Assembly: GCA_963920525.1 (NCBI GenBank)
Contig: OY986435.1
Coordinates: forward strand, 262,076,962 to 262,140,961
Direction of reading: 5' to 3'
Length of the DNA: 64,000 nucleotides
From: Dichetophora obliterata
Taxonomy: Eukaryota; Arthropoda; Insecta; Diptera; Sciomyzidae
A program made the translations under genes and the position numbers. Below the pieces are notes generated by a model. The model was not told the origin of the DNA. It did no database searches and saw nothing but the letters and a program-made list of their open reading frames with translations. Shown piece by piece: positions 21,301-32,163 of the stretch. The number at the start of each line of letters is the position of its first letter. Within the stretch, counting starts at the first letter, position 1.

Positions 21301-21699
21301 TGTAATTATTTACTTATACCATGGTTTGAAGTTATAATCTTACTTTAAATAATTTATTCATAGTTAAAAATGGAAGGCCAAAAGAAACTGCATTTTATAA
21401 ATGTATTTTTAGCAGCACAATTTGTGAATATTTGTGAAAAACATAAACAAACATTTGACATTTGCTTATTCTTCTTGATGCTTGTTCTTCTTGATGCTTG
21501 TTCTTAATTTACTCGAAGTCTTGAGTTCTAGCATGGTCTGTCACATTCTGTGCTCGAGAGAGCGATTTTATGCTTGTTTTTCTTCTCCCATTTCTTACAC
21601 AAAAGTTACAGTTGAAGATATCCCACTTTACGAATCCGAGGTCAGGTGATGTGACCGCCACTCAAGGTTAATTAGTCTATCGTCAAATAAGCAAAGTGT

Positions 21700-22014
21700 T
21701 CGTATTGAACCAGATAATGAGAAAAATTCGACCAGAAAAACAAGCTTTCAGGGAATGTTTACTAAGAGTATCATTACGAGAACTGACTCTACAAGACTAC
21801 AACCTCTTATCGACCATGTTCAATCAGCGTTCATTTTTTTCGAATTAAAATGTGTTAAGATTAATCTCGAATAACGCTGAAATTGAAGAATATAACATTG
21901 AGAAGCTCAGAAATGTTGGCAATGCTGTAACAATTATCAATGCTTTACACAATGACCCACGAGCGTTGTGAGCCTCATTCGACGATGCAAGATGTTAAAA
22001 CCCAAAGTTATTAG
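21700..22014 (+). pseudogene. Helitron/Pif1-like helicase fragment 1
   Basis: The plus strand reads KQAFRECLLRVSLRELTLQD, YNLLST, then after a frameshift IEEYNIEKLRNVGNAVTIIN and ALHNDPRAL, stop, ASFDDAR. This order (FREALxxLRxGExTxxDW, then VxxYNxxxL) fits the region before the IYLCKGAQVIL block of Helitron-type Pif1 helicases. It is interrupted at about 22014 by a TIR element, and the next part of the same domain starts at 24310. A Helitron helicase would drive rolling-circle transposition; the gene is now in pieces. Confidence 0.6.
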
Positions 22015-22381
22015 GCCTATTACGGTTCACAGCAATAAACTGCTGTGTCTTCTTACGAGTAGACGTAATAGTCAAGAAGACACAGCAGGTTCGAGCTATT
22101 ATAATTCACAAAAATACGTTTTTGTCACGATTGATTGTGGAACGTATGGAGAATTCGTTACTTGACTGATTCAGGGTTGTTTCGGAGAAAAATAAAAGTA
22201 CTTTTAAAAAGTACTTTCTAAATAACAAAAAGTACAAACACGATAAGAAATTTTTAGCGAAATGAACGGAAAAAACTGTGAGCCCATATTTAAGCCCATG
22301 CATTTCAACTAGCGTTAAATCTAGTTTCATGAAATAGCTGGATTTTAAAATATTTTTAAATACAAGGAAGCATTTTTTACG

Positions 22382-23652
22382 AAGATTATAATGGTGTCGA
22401 CAAAAATTCCGCTAACACCCCCCCCCCCCCATTTGGCCGGAAATACGGGCCCTTTTTATAGTAAAAAACAAAACAAAACGTCTTTTAAATAAGCTATAAT
22501 TCTTACATTTTAATACAGATATGTTATTGGCACTATAGAGAATTATCTATGGCCTTTCTAATGATATATATATTATTTTCAGATTGAACTTACCTTAAAA
22601 GTTATATCATTTTTGTAAAAAATTTTTTATTTCAATTGGCAAACTCCAAAAAAAATCTGCAATACCAGAAAATTTTAAAAAATGGGATATGTAGTTTTGA
22701 GTAAATAGCGAAAAAAACAAAAAAATTATTCACCAAAAGGTACATGAAAATAAAATTTCAGCTACAATTATTTTTCCCAGATTGTTTTTTTGAGAGTAAT
22801 GACAATCATTTTGGTATATAAATAGTATTTCTTTGATGTATGGTTTGGGAATTATGTCGAAAAACCTATATAAATATGAAAAACTTTAAATACTTCTTTC
22901 TCGTGTACTAGAAGTGGAATTCCCAAACGTGTTAACGACGATTTTCGATATCGTTAATAAGCGAAAACTGTCATTTTCTATGAACGTGGCACACACAACG
23001 ATAACGACAACTATTATTATCGTTAAATTTTAGGGAATTACACTATAGGTTAATAAGCTTAATTTGGATAAACAGTTTTTTGTCGATAAGTCGATTAGAT
23101 ATCGATAGTCGGCTAGATATCGATAAAAAAACTTAATTCATTACCAAAGTAAAGTTTTAAGCTATGCTCGACGCTTATTATATATTTTAGGTCTTTCTAG
23201 CTTAAAAATTCAAACTTATTTTCCTAAACTATAAGAAATAGAGCAAAACGCGTTTTGACTTCGGTGTAATGCGACTTAAGGACGATGTTATGGCGATCAT
23301 TTTGGTACATTTAATATTGAAAAAGTTAGAGGATTGCCAATAATAGAATATATTCACATTGCGAAGATTTACTTAAGAAAATAAAAATATTCGGCAATTA
23401 TGCGGCTACTTTGGGCCGAAGAATAAAAAATCGGCCGATTATGCCAAATACTGAAGCCGAGTATTCGGTCGGATACTAGATATTTTACAAATTATGCTAG
23501 GAGTCTTAAAAAATACATTTTTATAGTGCCAATAACATAACAATAATTTAAGAATTATGAACAACTTAAAATACACATTGTTCTTTACTTAAGACCCCTC
23601 TCTCTGTCGAATTGGTGTGGGGTGCTCGATTTTTGTAACACCATTATAATCT
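22382..23652. mobile_element. Nested 1.27-kb TIR element
   Basis: Arms of about 160 bp at each end are imperfect reverse complements: AGATTATAATGGTGT at the left and in complement at the right, then ACAAAAAT, AACACCCC/GCACCCCAC, and TGTTATTGGCACTATA. The left arm includes a C homopolymer (22418-22431). The interior is AT-rich and non-coding. Possible 4-bp flank ACGA/ACGC is not convincing. Confidence 0.55.
22911..23045. mobile_element. Tiny (~135 bp) TA-flanked MITE
   Basis: GTGGAATTCCC at the left and GGGAATTACAC at the right are near-perfect inverted ends; the inner arms TTAACGA.../...ATCGTTAAA continue the pairing. TA flanks both sides. It lies at the centre of the nested TIR element, giving three levels of insertion inside the helicase. 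Confidence 0.5.
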
Positions 23653-24309
23653 ACGCAAAAACTGCTATCTTGTATTAAACAACATTTTGAAATTTCAGCA
23701 TTTTCATCTATCTACATTTATGCCGAAATTTCAGCCAAACATACTTTTCTCTTCTCTCATAAGCAATAGTACTTCCTTTCACTATTAAACGCATTTCTAA
23801 ACTATCAAAATAGCACTTCTTTCTACCATAAAACATCCAAAAATATAAAAAGATACCATTTCAAAAATATTTCATACTCTGAAAATAAAAACGTACTTAA
23901 ATTAGTACGTTTCGATGCTCACTGATCACTGTCAAAATAAAAAAAAAAGTAAAAAAACAAACAATTTCCAATTCAATTACTAAATTCAATATAATTCTGT
24001 TCACAAGGAGACGTATTACCAATTTTCTGATAAATCTTATTAGTTAATTAAGAAAAACGCAATTTCAAATAAAATTGTATTTTTTAATCCATGTTGTTTC
24101 TTCAACACAACACCAAATTAGCTGTCTTCAAAATTTGGCAGATAACAAGACAATAAAGCTCAACTGCTGTATTGCATAGGAAGTGTATTGAAGACACAGC
24201 ATTGTTGACAGACAACAGTGGAATGTGTTCAGTTGCTTTGTTGTCTACCGTAATAGCAATTTACACATTGAAGACAGCAATTACTGTTGTGTTGTGAACC
24301 GTAATAGGG

Positions 24310-24626
24310 CTATATATCTATGTAAGGGTGCACAAGTTATTTTGAGGCAAAATTTTTTTACTTCAGCTGGTCTGTGCAATGGCAGCATCGGTGAGGTTGT
24401 TGAAATTGTTTATAACCATTGCGAAAGTGCCGATTTATAGAAGAATTTCATTTATGCATTTTGGTCAAGTTTCCCAATTATTCTGGATCAAAATACAACA
24501 ACTCTAATGTATTACCTATTCCTCCTGTTTTAGTATCATTTAAAAAAGGATCAAACAATTTTACTCGCAAGCAAATTCCACTACAACTTGCTTATGCGAT
24601 TACTAATCATAGATCGCAGGGATTAG
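24310..24626 (+). pseudogene. Helitron/Pif1-like helicase fragment 2
   Basis: AIYLCKGAQVILRQNFFTSAGL, then CNGSIGEVVEIVY; after a frameshift, LPIPPVLVSFKKGSN, then IPLQLAYAITNHRSQGL. These are the conserved C-terminal motifs of Pif1-type helicases in Helitrons (YLCKGAxVMLxxNLWT, GLxNGSIGxV, and motif VI YAITIHKSQGL, here YAITNHRSQGL). The frame ends where the LINE at 24627 is inserted and resumes at 27425. Confidence 0.75.
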
Positions 24627-24989
24627 TAGTAGTAAGTAGTAGTAACATTTATTATATCTTTTCCATTAAAATACACAACATAACTTAAATAGGCAAACAA
24701 TTCAATAATTACATTACATAAGAAGTTGTAGTTTGGAATGAAAAAGATCTGCAATCTATAGTTCACAAGGAACTAGAGACGATTGCAGTTACATAAGTAA
24801 AGAATTGAATAATTAAACATAATCGTATTATTATTATAACGTAAAGTGAAGTGGTTACAAAGAATAAATATATAACATAAATAATCACAAAAAAAAGAAG
24901 TGAAATAAATATAATAAAAATAAATATATAATGAGAAAAAAAACGTGAATTTAAAGAAGCTCAAAAAACAAAAAAGGATTTACTACTAA

Positions 24990-25281
24990 CCAACACTGAA
25001 CAAACAATCAACATCATTGTAATTAAGACTGAAAAGCCAAGTTTTAACATTACGAAGAAACATACATTTATTACGAATACATCTTATGCTATGAGGTAAG
25101 CTGTTAAAGAGTCTGGGAGCTACTGAAGTATAAAACTGCAGAAATAATTGAAGTGAAAACTGTGGTACAGTGACAAGATTCTGAAGATTAATTCTTAAGT
25201 TATAGCTTATTGAGTATCTACTTAGTAGATACCCAGATTTGATAAAAAATATCTTTAATACCTTGAAACAGTATAAATGCT
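24990..25281 (-). pseudogene. LINE reverse transcriptase, C-terminal portion
   Basis: The minus strand encodes NLQNLVTVPQFSLQLFLQFY, then TSVAPRLFNSLPHSIRCI and NVKTWLFSLNYND before a stop. The LFNSLP block corresponds to the WNxLP region that ends CR1-like ORF2 proteins. It is collinear with the fragment at 26647-27400 once the piggyBac is removed. Confidence 0.65.
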
Positions 25282-25285
25282 TTAA

Positions 25286-26580
25286 CCCTAGAAGGGTACT
25301 GTGAGTACAATTTACTCACATAAGGAATAGATTTGTTCGTAAATCAGCAGGTTGGCCACACTGAAAGTCAAGCCACTAGCAGTGCTTGGCCCACTCTGTC
25401 ATTAGTCGGCTGCCGCAAGCATTGAATGGTGTTGTTTGATTTATCGCACTTGTGGACAATTTAAAAAAGTTAGTGAGTACAATTTACTTATCGGTACCCT
25501 TTACGTACTAAATTGTGTGAGTCAAATTTACTCATCAGTACCCTTTACGTACTAATTTGGGTGAGTCATATTTACTTATCATTAACTTACTACGTGTCTA
25601 AAAAATATATTTTGTGCTGAATTATGACAATTATGTTTTTGTTTTGTATTATGTTACCGCAAAGAAAACTATAGAGCATACAAATGGCAGGTCGCGGGCT
25701 ATCAGAACAAAATATTTTGGATGCAATACTTGAACTAGAATCTGAGGAAGAAGATAATTTGGAGTTGGAGCTTTGTAACTTTGATGAGGATCATACAAGC
25801 CCAATAATAATAAACTTGTATTATTGGCGTCAAGTATGCGCAGTACGGGTAGTATTCATGAGACCACTGGAAAACCAGAAATAGTGCATGTGTACAACTC
25901 AACAAAAGGGGGAGTTGACAGTTTTGATCAGATGTGCCAAAACATTAACCATGGCAGGAAAACCAGAAGGTCGCCTCTAGCATTTTTCCAAAATATGATG
26001 AACATAACTGCAATAAACGCATACATCGTTTACGCGCACAACATGTGTAGCCGTGGGCAAAAGCCAGAATCCAGACTTAATTTTATGTTATCTCTACACA
26101 AGGAGTTAACGGAAGGATTTCAAAGGAAAAGATAAGCAACTAATACAGACATCAGCCTGGCGTTGAAAAAATCCATTCAAATTATTGTAGGCGCAAGCCA
26201 AGAGGCCCATAGCGCCGCAGAAGACCAAAAGGGGCCAAGAAAGTACTGTAATTTTTGTAGTTATACCAAACGTAGATACACCACCACTTATTGCAATTGT
26301 GGATTAGCTATTTGCGGTGAACATGCACAAAAAAGTGCCCTGATTGTGCTTGAAAAACAATTTTTATGTATTCATAATCGTCAAAAATCAATAATTATTT
26401 TTGCTTATTTTATTTATTTTAATAAAAAATTACACTTATATTATATGTGGCTTTCAATTTTTTCATTTAAAACTACTACTTTACAAAATAAATCAGATAA
26501 TAACGTAAAAATCCTGAAGTGAGTAAAATTTACCCATCGGTACATATAAGCGCCTACAATTTAACCGTACCCTTCTAGGG
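25286..26580 (+). mobile_element. piggyBac-like element, internally deleted
   Basis: Perfect 14-bp TIRs CCCTAGAAGGGTAC / GTACCCTTCTAGGG flanked by TTAA (25282-25285, 26581-26584), the piggyBac hallmark. Subterminal direct repeats of a GTGAGT(A/C)AAATTTACT...GTACCCTTTACGTACTAA unit recur at about 25474-25590 and a related motif near the right end, as expected for transposase-binding sites. The 1,295-bp length is about half that of an autonomous piggyBac. Confidence 0.92.
25684..26380 (+). pseudogene. Deleted piggyBac transposase
   Basis: The ATG at 25684 opens an acidic N-terminus (SEEEDNLELELCNFDEDH) typical of piggyBac transposases. It runs into a deletion joint near 25830. In the next frame comes the third catalytic block KPEIVHVYNSTKGGVDSFDQ, then MCQNINHGRKTRRSPLAFF and NAYIVYAHNM, where the Asp of GGVD is the last catalytic residue. 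After a further frame shift the C-terminal cysteine-rich DNA-binding domain appears (CNFCSYTKRR, YCNCGLAICGEH). The first two catalytic Asp regions are gone, so the copy depends on a transposase supplied elsewhere. Confidence 0.85.
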
Positions 26581-26646
26581 TTAATGGTAAGATGTTCAAT
26601 GTTCTAAAAAGAATCAGACTTCTTTCACGGCGAGATCTATTGCAAA

Positions 26647-27400
26647 TCAGAAGTTTTGCATTTTTTGTGATATAAAAAGAGGAGTAATTTTGTTAGCATA
26701 TGCGCCGCCCCAGCAAACTAAACCGTATTCCAATTTGGATTGAAAAATACCATAGTAAATTGACTTGAGAAGTTCAGAACAACAATAAGGTCTTAACAAA
26801 AATAAATGTCTAGTGGCAGCCATTAGATAATTTTTTAGAGCTCGAGTATGTTCCGACCAACTCATCTTGTTATCCAACATTAATCCGAGGTATTTAAAAG
26901 AATTAACAGGTTCAATACTTAAACACTTATAAGAGCAACAAAAAGCCTCAGAATAAGTATAAAAAATATCAGATGAAGAACAGATATTTTTACTAGACAT
27001 GAACTTTTTACAACTGCCATCATGAAAGTAAAATTGTGGAAAAGCAACTTCTTTACCTAAAGCACTAAAAAACATAATTCTTGTTTTATTGCTAAGTACC
27101 AATCGATGGACTTTAAACCAGTGACTTAAAGCTGCCAGATCATGATTTAAGTCTATAGCAAGGTTTAATGGTGAGTTACTCGTAAACGTACAGGCCATGT
27201 CATCAGCAAACGCATTTGCACTACTTTTGAACTTCTGAGAAAAAAGTGAATTAATGAAGATTAAAAACAGAATAGGACCAAGCACCGAGCCTTGTGGTAC
27301 ACCTAATTTAAAGTGCAATGAAGTACTAAAGTTACCTTTAAACTTAACTTTCTGCTGTCTATTTGATAAATAAGAAGACTCGATTAAGCAGTTGTCGATA
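26647..27400 (-). pseudogene. LINE reverse transcriptase, 5' portion
   Basis: The minus strand reads SNIDNCLIESSYLSNRQQKV (plus-strand about 27400 down), then LGVPQGSVLGPILFLIFI (motif B), NAFADDMACTFTSN (motif C, FADD), LVLSNKTRIMFF and FKYLGLMLDNKMSWSEH. Motif A and everything upstream are absent. The frame runs to about 26650, after which the piggyBac separates it from its C-terminal segment at 24990-25280. Confidence 0.75.
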
Positions 27401-27424
27401 TTGGAAAAAAAGAATTTGCATTAG

Positions 27425-27547
27425 GAATGGCATATGAAGCATTCTCAGGGATTCGTATTTTAAATGGACTTTTTATCGAACCAGCTATTTCTTATGATCG
27501 GCTTAAAAAAATAAATGACAAAAAGGGTTCGGTTGAGAAACGCCAAG
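27425..27547 (+). pseudogene. Helitron/Pif1-like helicase fragment 3
   Basis: LGMAYEAFSGIRILNGLFIE followed by PAISYDRLKKIN and KRQEL matches the end of Helitron helicases (xYVALSRVRxLxGLYL, then FxPxxI). It directly continues motif VI at 24626 after removal of the LINE. A second LINE tail abuts it at 27548. Confidence 0.65.
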
Positions 27548-29838
27548 AATTAAATAAATTTATTTATTTATTTATATATTTATTTATTTATTTCAGTCTA
27601 CTGATTATGTATCTTACAGACTATTACAAAGATAACTCAATAAATTATGCCATTAATTAAAGAGTATAAATAAATTTAGTCTAAAACGGTTTTCATCAAC
27701 ATTAAAATTAAGAATTGGAGAGATCGTATTACATAACCGTAAGCATCTTGCGACTGGCTCATTATATGCATAATTTGTCGCGTGCGTTGTCTGATAAAAC
27801 CGACGGTTTACTCTCAAATCCCTAGGAGCAACATAACTTTGAAAAAGGTCAGATAGTTCAGGACAGACTAATTTTCCACTTAGTAATTTATACACAAACA
27901 TTATAGAGAAAAATGATCTTCTATCCTCCAATGATTGTAAAGCAAGTAGCTTGCGCCTGGCTACGTAAGAGGGCCTAATATCTGACCATTGCATTTTTGA
28001 AAATGTGTATTTCGTAAAAAGTTTTTGAATTCGTTCAATGCGATTAGAAGAAACATTATAATACGGGTTCCATACAACTGAACAGTTATCCAGTCTACTT
28101 CGCACAAATGCCACATACAAAGCTTTAAAAGATGAATGATCACTAAAGTCCGTTGTGTTTCTTTTTATAAAACCTAACATTGAATAAGCTTTTGCTGTAA
28201 TGAAATCTATATGTACGTTGAATTTTAATTTAACATCAAATATAACTCCTAAGTCTTTTATTTCATATTGACGGTTTAAACAATAGCTATCTAAGTTATA
28301 ATTTAAAATAACTGGATTTGACTTCATGGTAAATGAAATCAAATTGCATTTATTTATATTTAAATAAAGATTATTTCTACTACACCAACCTTGAAGACTA
28401 GTCAAATCGTCTTGAAGCTTTAAGCAGTCCGAAATATTAACTACTTTAAGAAATAGCTTAACATCGTCTGCAATTATAAGACATTGCGAATGCTTAATAA
28501 ATTGTGGTAGATCATTTATAAAAATCAAAAAGAGTTAGGGTCCACAATGGGGGGAGCCTTGTGGAACACCAGATGTTGCATTTATAATAAAATTTGGTAG
28601 ATAGGAATCTATTTGAACAAATAATTTTCTTTCACGTAAATAACTACCGAAAAATTTTAATAGAGAATCTTTTATCCCGTACTTTTGGAGCTTATAGAGT
28701 AAAATATTGTGATCAATCTTATCGAAAGCTTTAGAAAAATCAGTATAGATAACATCTAACTGAGAATGCTGTTCCATTGCTTTTGAAATTCGATTTGTAA
28801 TCAACATTAAGTTGGAACAAGTTGACTTTCCTGGTAAAAATCCATGTTCACAACTACTTATTACGTTATGAATATGAGTGTATAACTTTTTTTTAAGTAT
28901 ATTGTCAAATATTTTAGCAAAAACGCCTTGCTTAACGATAGCTCGATAATTAGTTACATCACAACGATTTCCTGATTTAAAAATAGGTTCAATTGCACAT
29001 ATCTTCCAGCTATCAAGAAATTCACAATTTTTAAGGCATACTTTGTACAGAAACAAAAGAGGTTTTATAATACTTTTGGAACAACGTTTAAAGAAAGCAG
29101 GTGAGAATCCATCCATTCCAATTTTAAAAGAGTTTTTCAAATTTGAAATTGCTGCTTCTATATCAGCTTCTAATAAATCAAAATTTCCAATATTTTTAAT
29201 ATTAGGACGATCAAAATAAGAGAAAGTATTTGTATTTGTATGTGTTTCATACACATTTTGAAAGTATTTTGAAAGTAAGTTACAACTATCTATAACATTA
29301 TTTGATTTAAAATCATCATATTCCATAACACTAGGGAATCCATTTGATTTTTGTTTGTCTTTAATGAAATGCCAAAAAACCGACGGATTTTTTGTAAGGT
29401 TTGATTCTATATTTAAAATATATTGTTTGTATAAAAATTTATGGAAGAAATCCAATTCTTTTTTGATACGAATAAATAAACATCTGACAGCCTCACAATT
29501 TGTTTTTTTTAAATTTTTTGGAAGCTTTATTTTTGATATTTTTTAAATTTTTCTGTTTGTTCTTTCTGATCGATGAATTTTCGGAACGAATTTTGAAATA
29601 CCAATTTTAAATTTAGTTGCAATAAATGAAAAAATGACCTCAGAACTTGATTCAGAGTTTAACATTGACCAATCAATAGATTCTAGAAAACCATTTAAAG
29701 CCGAAAAATTTCCTTTGGAAAAATTTAATATTTCAATTGGTTCAATATTTTTTCTGTCAAAATCATAAAACTCAAAATTAAATAAAAGCGCTTTATGATG
29801 CACAGAATTTTTAGAAATTGGGTTAACACAAAGTTCGC
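27548..29838 (-). mobile_element. CR1-like LINE, 5'-truncated
   Basis: A minus-strand LINE with an (AAATA/ATTT)n tail at 27548-27590, coding from about 29810 to 27660. It starts after the endonuclease. It sits at the end of the helicase remnant; CAAGA at both junctions may be a short TSD. It is a different family from the LINE at 24627-27419. Confidence 0.75.
27653..29803 (-). pseudogene. LINE reverse transcriptase with two stops
   Basis: Three consecutive frames (29803-29543, 29455-28535, 28528-27653) join into one RT: a pre-RT segment, then GMDGFSPAFFKRC, NYRAIVKQGVFAKIFD, CEHGFLPGKSTCSNL, motif A VIYTDFSKAFDKIDHNIL, motif B SGVPQGSPHCGP, one stop, LFLIFINDLPQF, and motif C LIIADDVKLFL. 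The stop between the second and third frames is TAA where a Leu codon (TTA) fits, a single-base nonsense change. Motif C reads IADD instead of the usual Y/FADD. No endonuclease. Confidence 0.8.
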
Positions 29839-29839
29839 A

Positions 29840-30770
29840 AGATGCTTTCTGTTCATCATGAAATTAATGAAAATGCAATAAATTTAAATTTAAATTTAAA
29901 TTTTGTATTAAAATGTTTACAAGATCGGGTAAGTTTATTCATTACGCAAATCTTTCTAACAATGACAAAACGAAATATGTCCATTTTTGAGACAACACAA
30001 CATTATATCTTTACGTTGTGGTATTAATTATTTGACCAATTTAAATTTCTTGTGGTTTATTTTAATTTTGGGCTTTTTTGGTCAAGCTGTTTTAAAAAGA
30101 ATGTATTATTTTCCTCCGACGTTTCGCAGATTTCTTTTCTGCTTCTTCTGTGATTTGAATCTGCGAACATTTTCACGTACAAATCTTTACTTTTATTGGT
30201 TTTGGAAAAGTTTATTAAAGCGAGCGACCCAACTTAAATGCATCTTTAACGTGCCAATTTATGTAGCCAGCTTACGCGTTTGCTTTCAGGGTTGCGCACA
30301 ATGTTACTAAAGCTAAATTAAATGTGGTTTATAACAACATAGCAAGATATATTCTTTGGACTGCAGCGAATGGACCACGTTTCGCGAGACGCAACTAAAA
30401 TGTTCGGTATGCCTCTCAATGCACTTTTGAATGCGAGAGTAGAACACTCTTACTCCCGCACAAAATTATAAGCAGTAAAGCTCCGCCGCAAATTTTTCAA
30501 ATGCAACATTTTTCAAGCTCCGTTCGAAACAATAATGTTATGCCTGTAAGACACTCTCGTCTTTCCTCGGAACGATAATTCGTCCTTGCAACGCACTTCC
30601 CAGTAAAATCCAATCAAACGGCAATGTATTTTCATTTAAACGACAAATATTCAACTACTTATGCTCTTAAATTTTGTTTTCATTCTATGTAGTATTCGTA
30701 TGTAATGTGTAAAGTACTTGTTATTTATGGTTAAATTAATTATAACACAATAGAATTATGTGATAATTTA
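29840..30770. other. No gene recognised
   Basis: About 930 bases without recognisable coding or repeat structure. A short AAATTT run (29880-29900) and several open frames under 110 codons lack motifs. It could be the far flank of the Helitron or host DNA. Confidence 0.35.
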
Positions 30771-31164
30771 TACAGAGGCTGACAAAATTATTTACACATA
30801 TTGCATAATAAAATTTCTCACTTTGTATCTTCCAATCATTGAACATTACACCAATACTATGTTAATACAAAAGATTTGTTGTTTTTTTATTACATATCGA
30901 AGTACAATAAAAAAATTACAAAAAAAAGTTTATATACAAGAAAATTAAAAAAAAATTTAAAACAAGTCATACGTGAGTAGGGACAAAATTATTCACACAA
31001 ATCATGTTTTTCAAAATTTGAACTGATTTTAACTTGTAACAAAGCAACTTATACTTTCGGAAAAGTGCTGTTATAAATGCGAGGATTCAAAATTCCACTT
31101 ATTTAGTACATTTACGGTTTTGGCTTTAGCGTGTGCGTAGTTAAAAATTGATCTCAAGTTAAAA

Positions 31165-32150
31165 ATGGGTCGGACACAAAAAGAAACAAGTGAAGTTTAA
31201 AAAAAACAGTTTTATATCTGCACAATAAATATAAATCAAGTGCAGAAATCGGCTAAAAACAAAATTGAAGCCATCTCACTATTAATAGTATAATAAAGCT
31301 TTTTGAAGCAAAAGAATTCTCAAATCCGGCCTCATACCCGTAGACCATGCAAAGTAACCACCTTTGATGAGTAAAAATAATAAGGAAAATTAAAAAAAAA
31401 CCAAAAATTATTTCAACACAGGTTGCAGCAGAAGTTCAAGAAGAAATTTATAAAGTAATTCATCCGAAAACGGTTCAGAGGGCCAAAAAAGGTGCCGGTT
31501 ATAGTTCGCGAGTGGCAGGAAAAAAACCTCATATTAGTAAAGCCAATAAGAAAAAGAGGCTAGATGTCGTAAAGTTATATAAAGACAAGCAACTTGATTT
31601 CTGGAGCAACTTACTCTTCAGCGACGAGAGTAAGTTTAACATCTTTCAATCGGATGAAAGGATTCGAGCCTGGTGAAAACCCAACACTGACCTCAAAAAA
31701 ATAATACACTTGGTACAGTGAAACATGGTGGTGGGGGTCATTGGTTAAGGGCTTATGCTAGCGGCAGGTTTGGGGAATCTTGTATTTATTGACGGTGTTA
31801 TGGACAAATCGGTTTACCTCAAAATTTTAAAAAAAAATTTGTAAAATGTGCGCTGAACCTGAGCCTTGTTAACAACTTTTATTTCCAACAAGATAATGAT
31901 CTCAAGCATACTGACCACGACGTGCGTAAGTGCATCATACAACCACCACAATTTCCAGACTTAAACCCATCCAAAATTTGTGGGATAAAGTCGAGAGGCG
32001 TTTCGCTAAAATTAGCATAACCAGCAAAGCCCAACTATAACAAGTACTCCAATAGGAATGGAAGAGTTTGGATGAAAGTGTAACTAAGAAATTGGTTCAC
32101 TCCATTCAAAATAGATTAAACAAAGTTATCTAGCAAAAAGCCATGCCAAC
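31165..32150 (+). pseudogene. Tc1 transposase pseudogene
   Basis: Starts MGRTQKETSEV and then hits stops and frameshifts. Readable blocks include KKRLDVVKLYKDKQLDFWSN, LLFSDESKFNIFQSD (first catalytic Asp), YFQQDNDLKHT (second Asp) and PDLNP followed in the +1 frame by IQNLWDKVERR. In Tc1 transposases the third catalytic residue is the Glu of the IEN triplet; here it is Gln. At least four stops make it inactive. Confidence 0.8.
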
Positions 32151-32163
32151 TATATATATTAAT

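Larger units (their letters stand above)
22017..24308. mobile_element. 2.3-kb TIR element splitting the helicase
   Basis: Left end CCTATTACGGTTCACAGCA and right end (reverse complement) CCTATTACGGTTCACAACA share the first 16 bases. The flanking helicase coding sequence is continuous across it. Just inside the left end is a perfect 15-bp stem (CTGCTGTGTCTTCTT, 22040-22054 with 22074-22088), and the right end has an AGACAACA/TGTTGTCT stem, so the ends are hairpin-rich. No transposase frame is seen. It contains a second TIR element. The TSD is not resolved because the junction bases are themselves palindromic. Confidence 0.65.
24627..27419 (-). mobile_element. CR1-like LINE in helicase, holding a piggyBac
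   Basis: A minus-strand, 5'-truncated LINE inserted into helicase motif VI. A 5-bp ATTAG lies at both junctions (24622-24626, 27420-27424). Coding starts in the RT before GVPQGSVLGPILF and ends near 24990 (FSLNYNDVDCLFSVG then stop). The 3' tail is a TACTACT repeat. The piggyBac insertion at 25286-26580 splits the last third of the gene. Confidence 0.75.
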
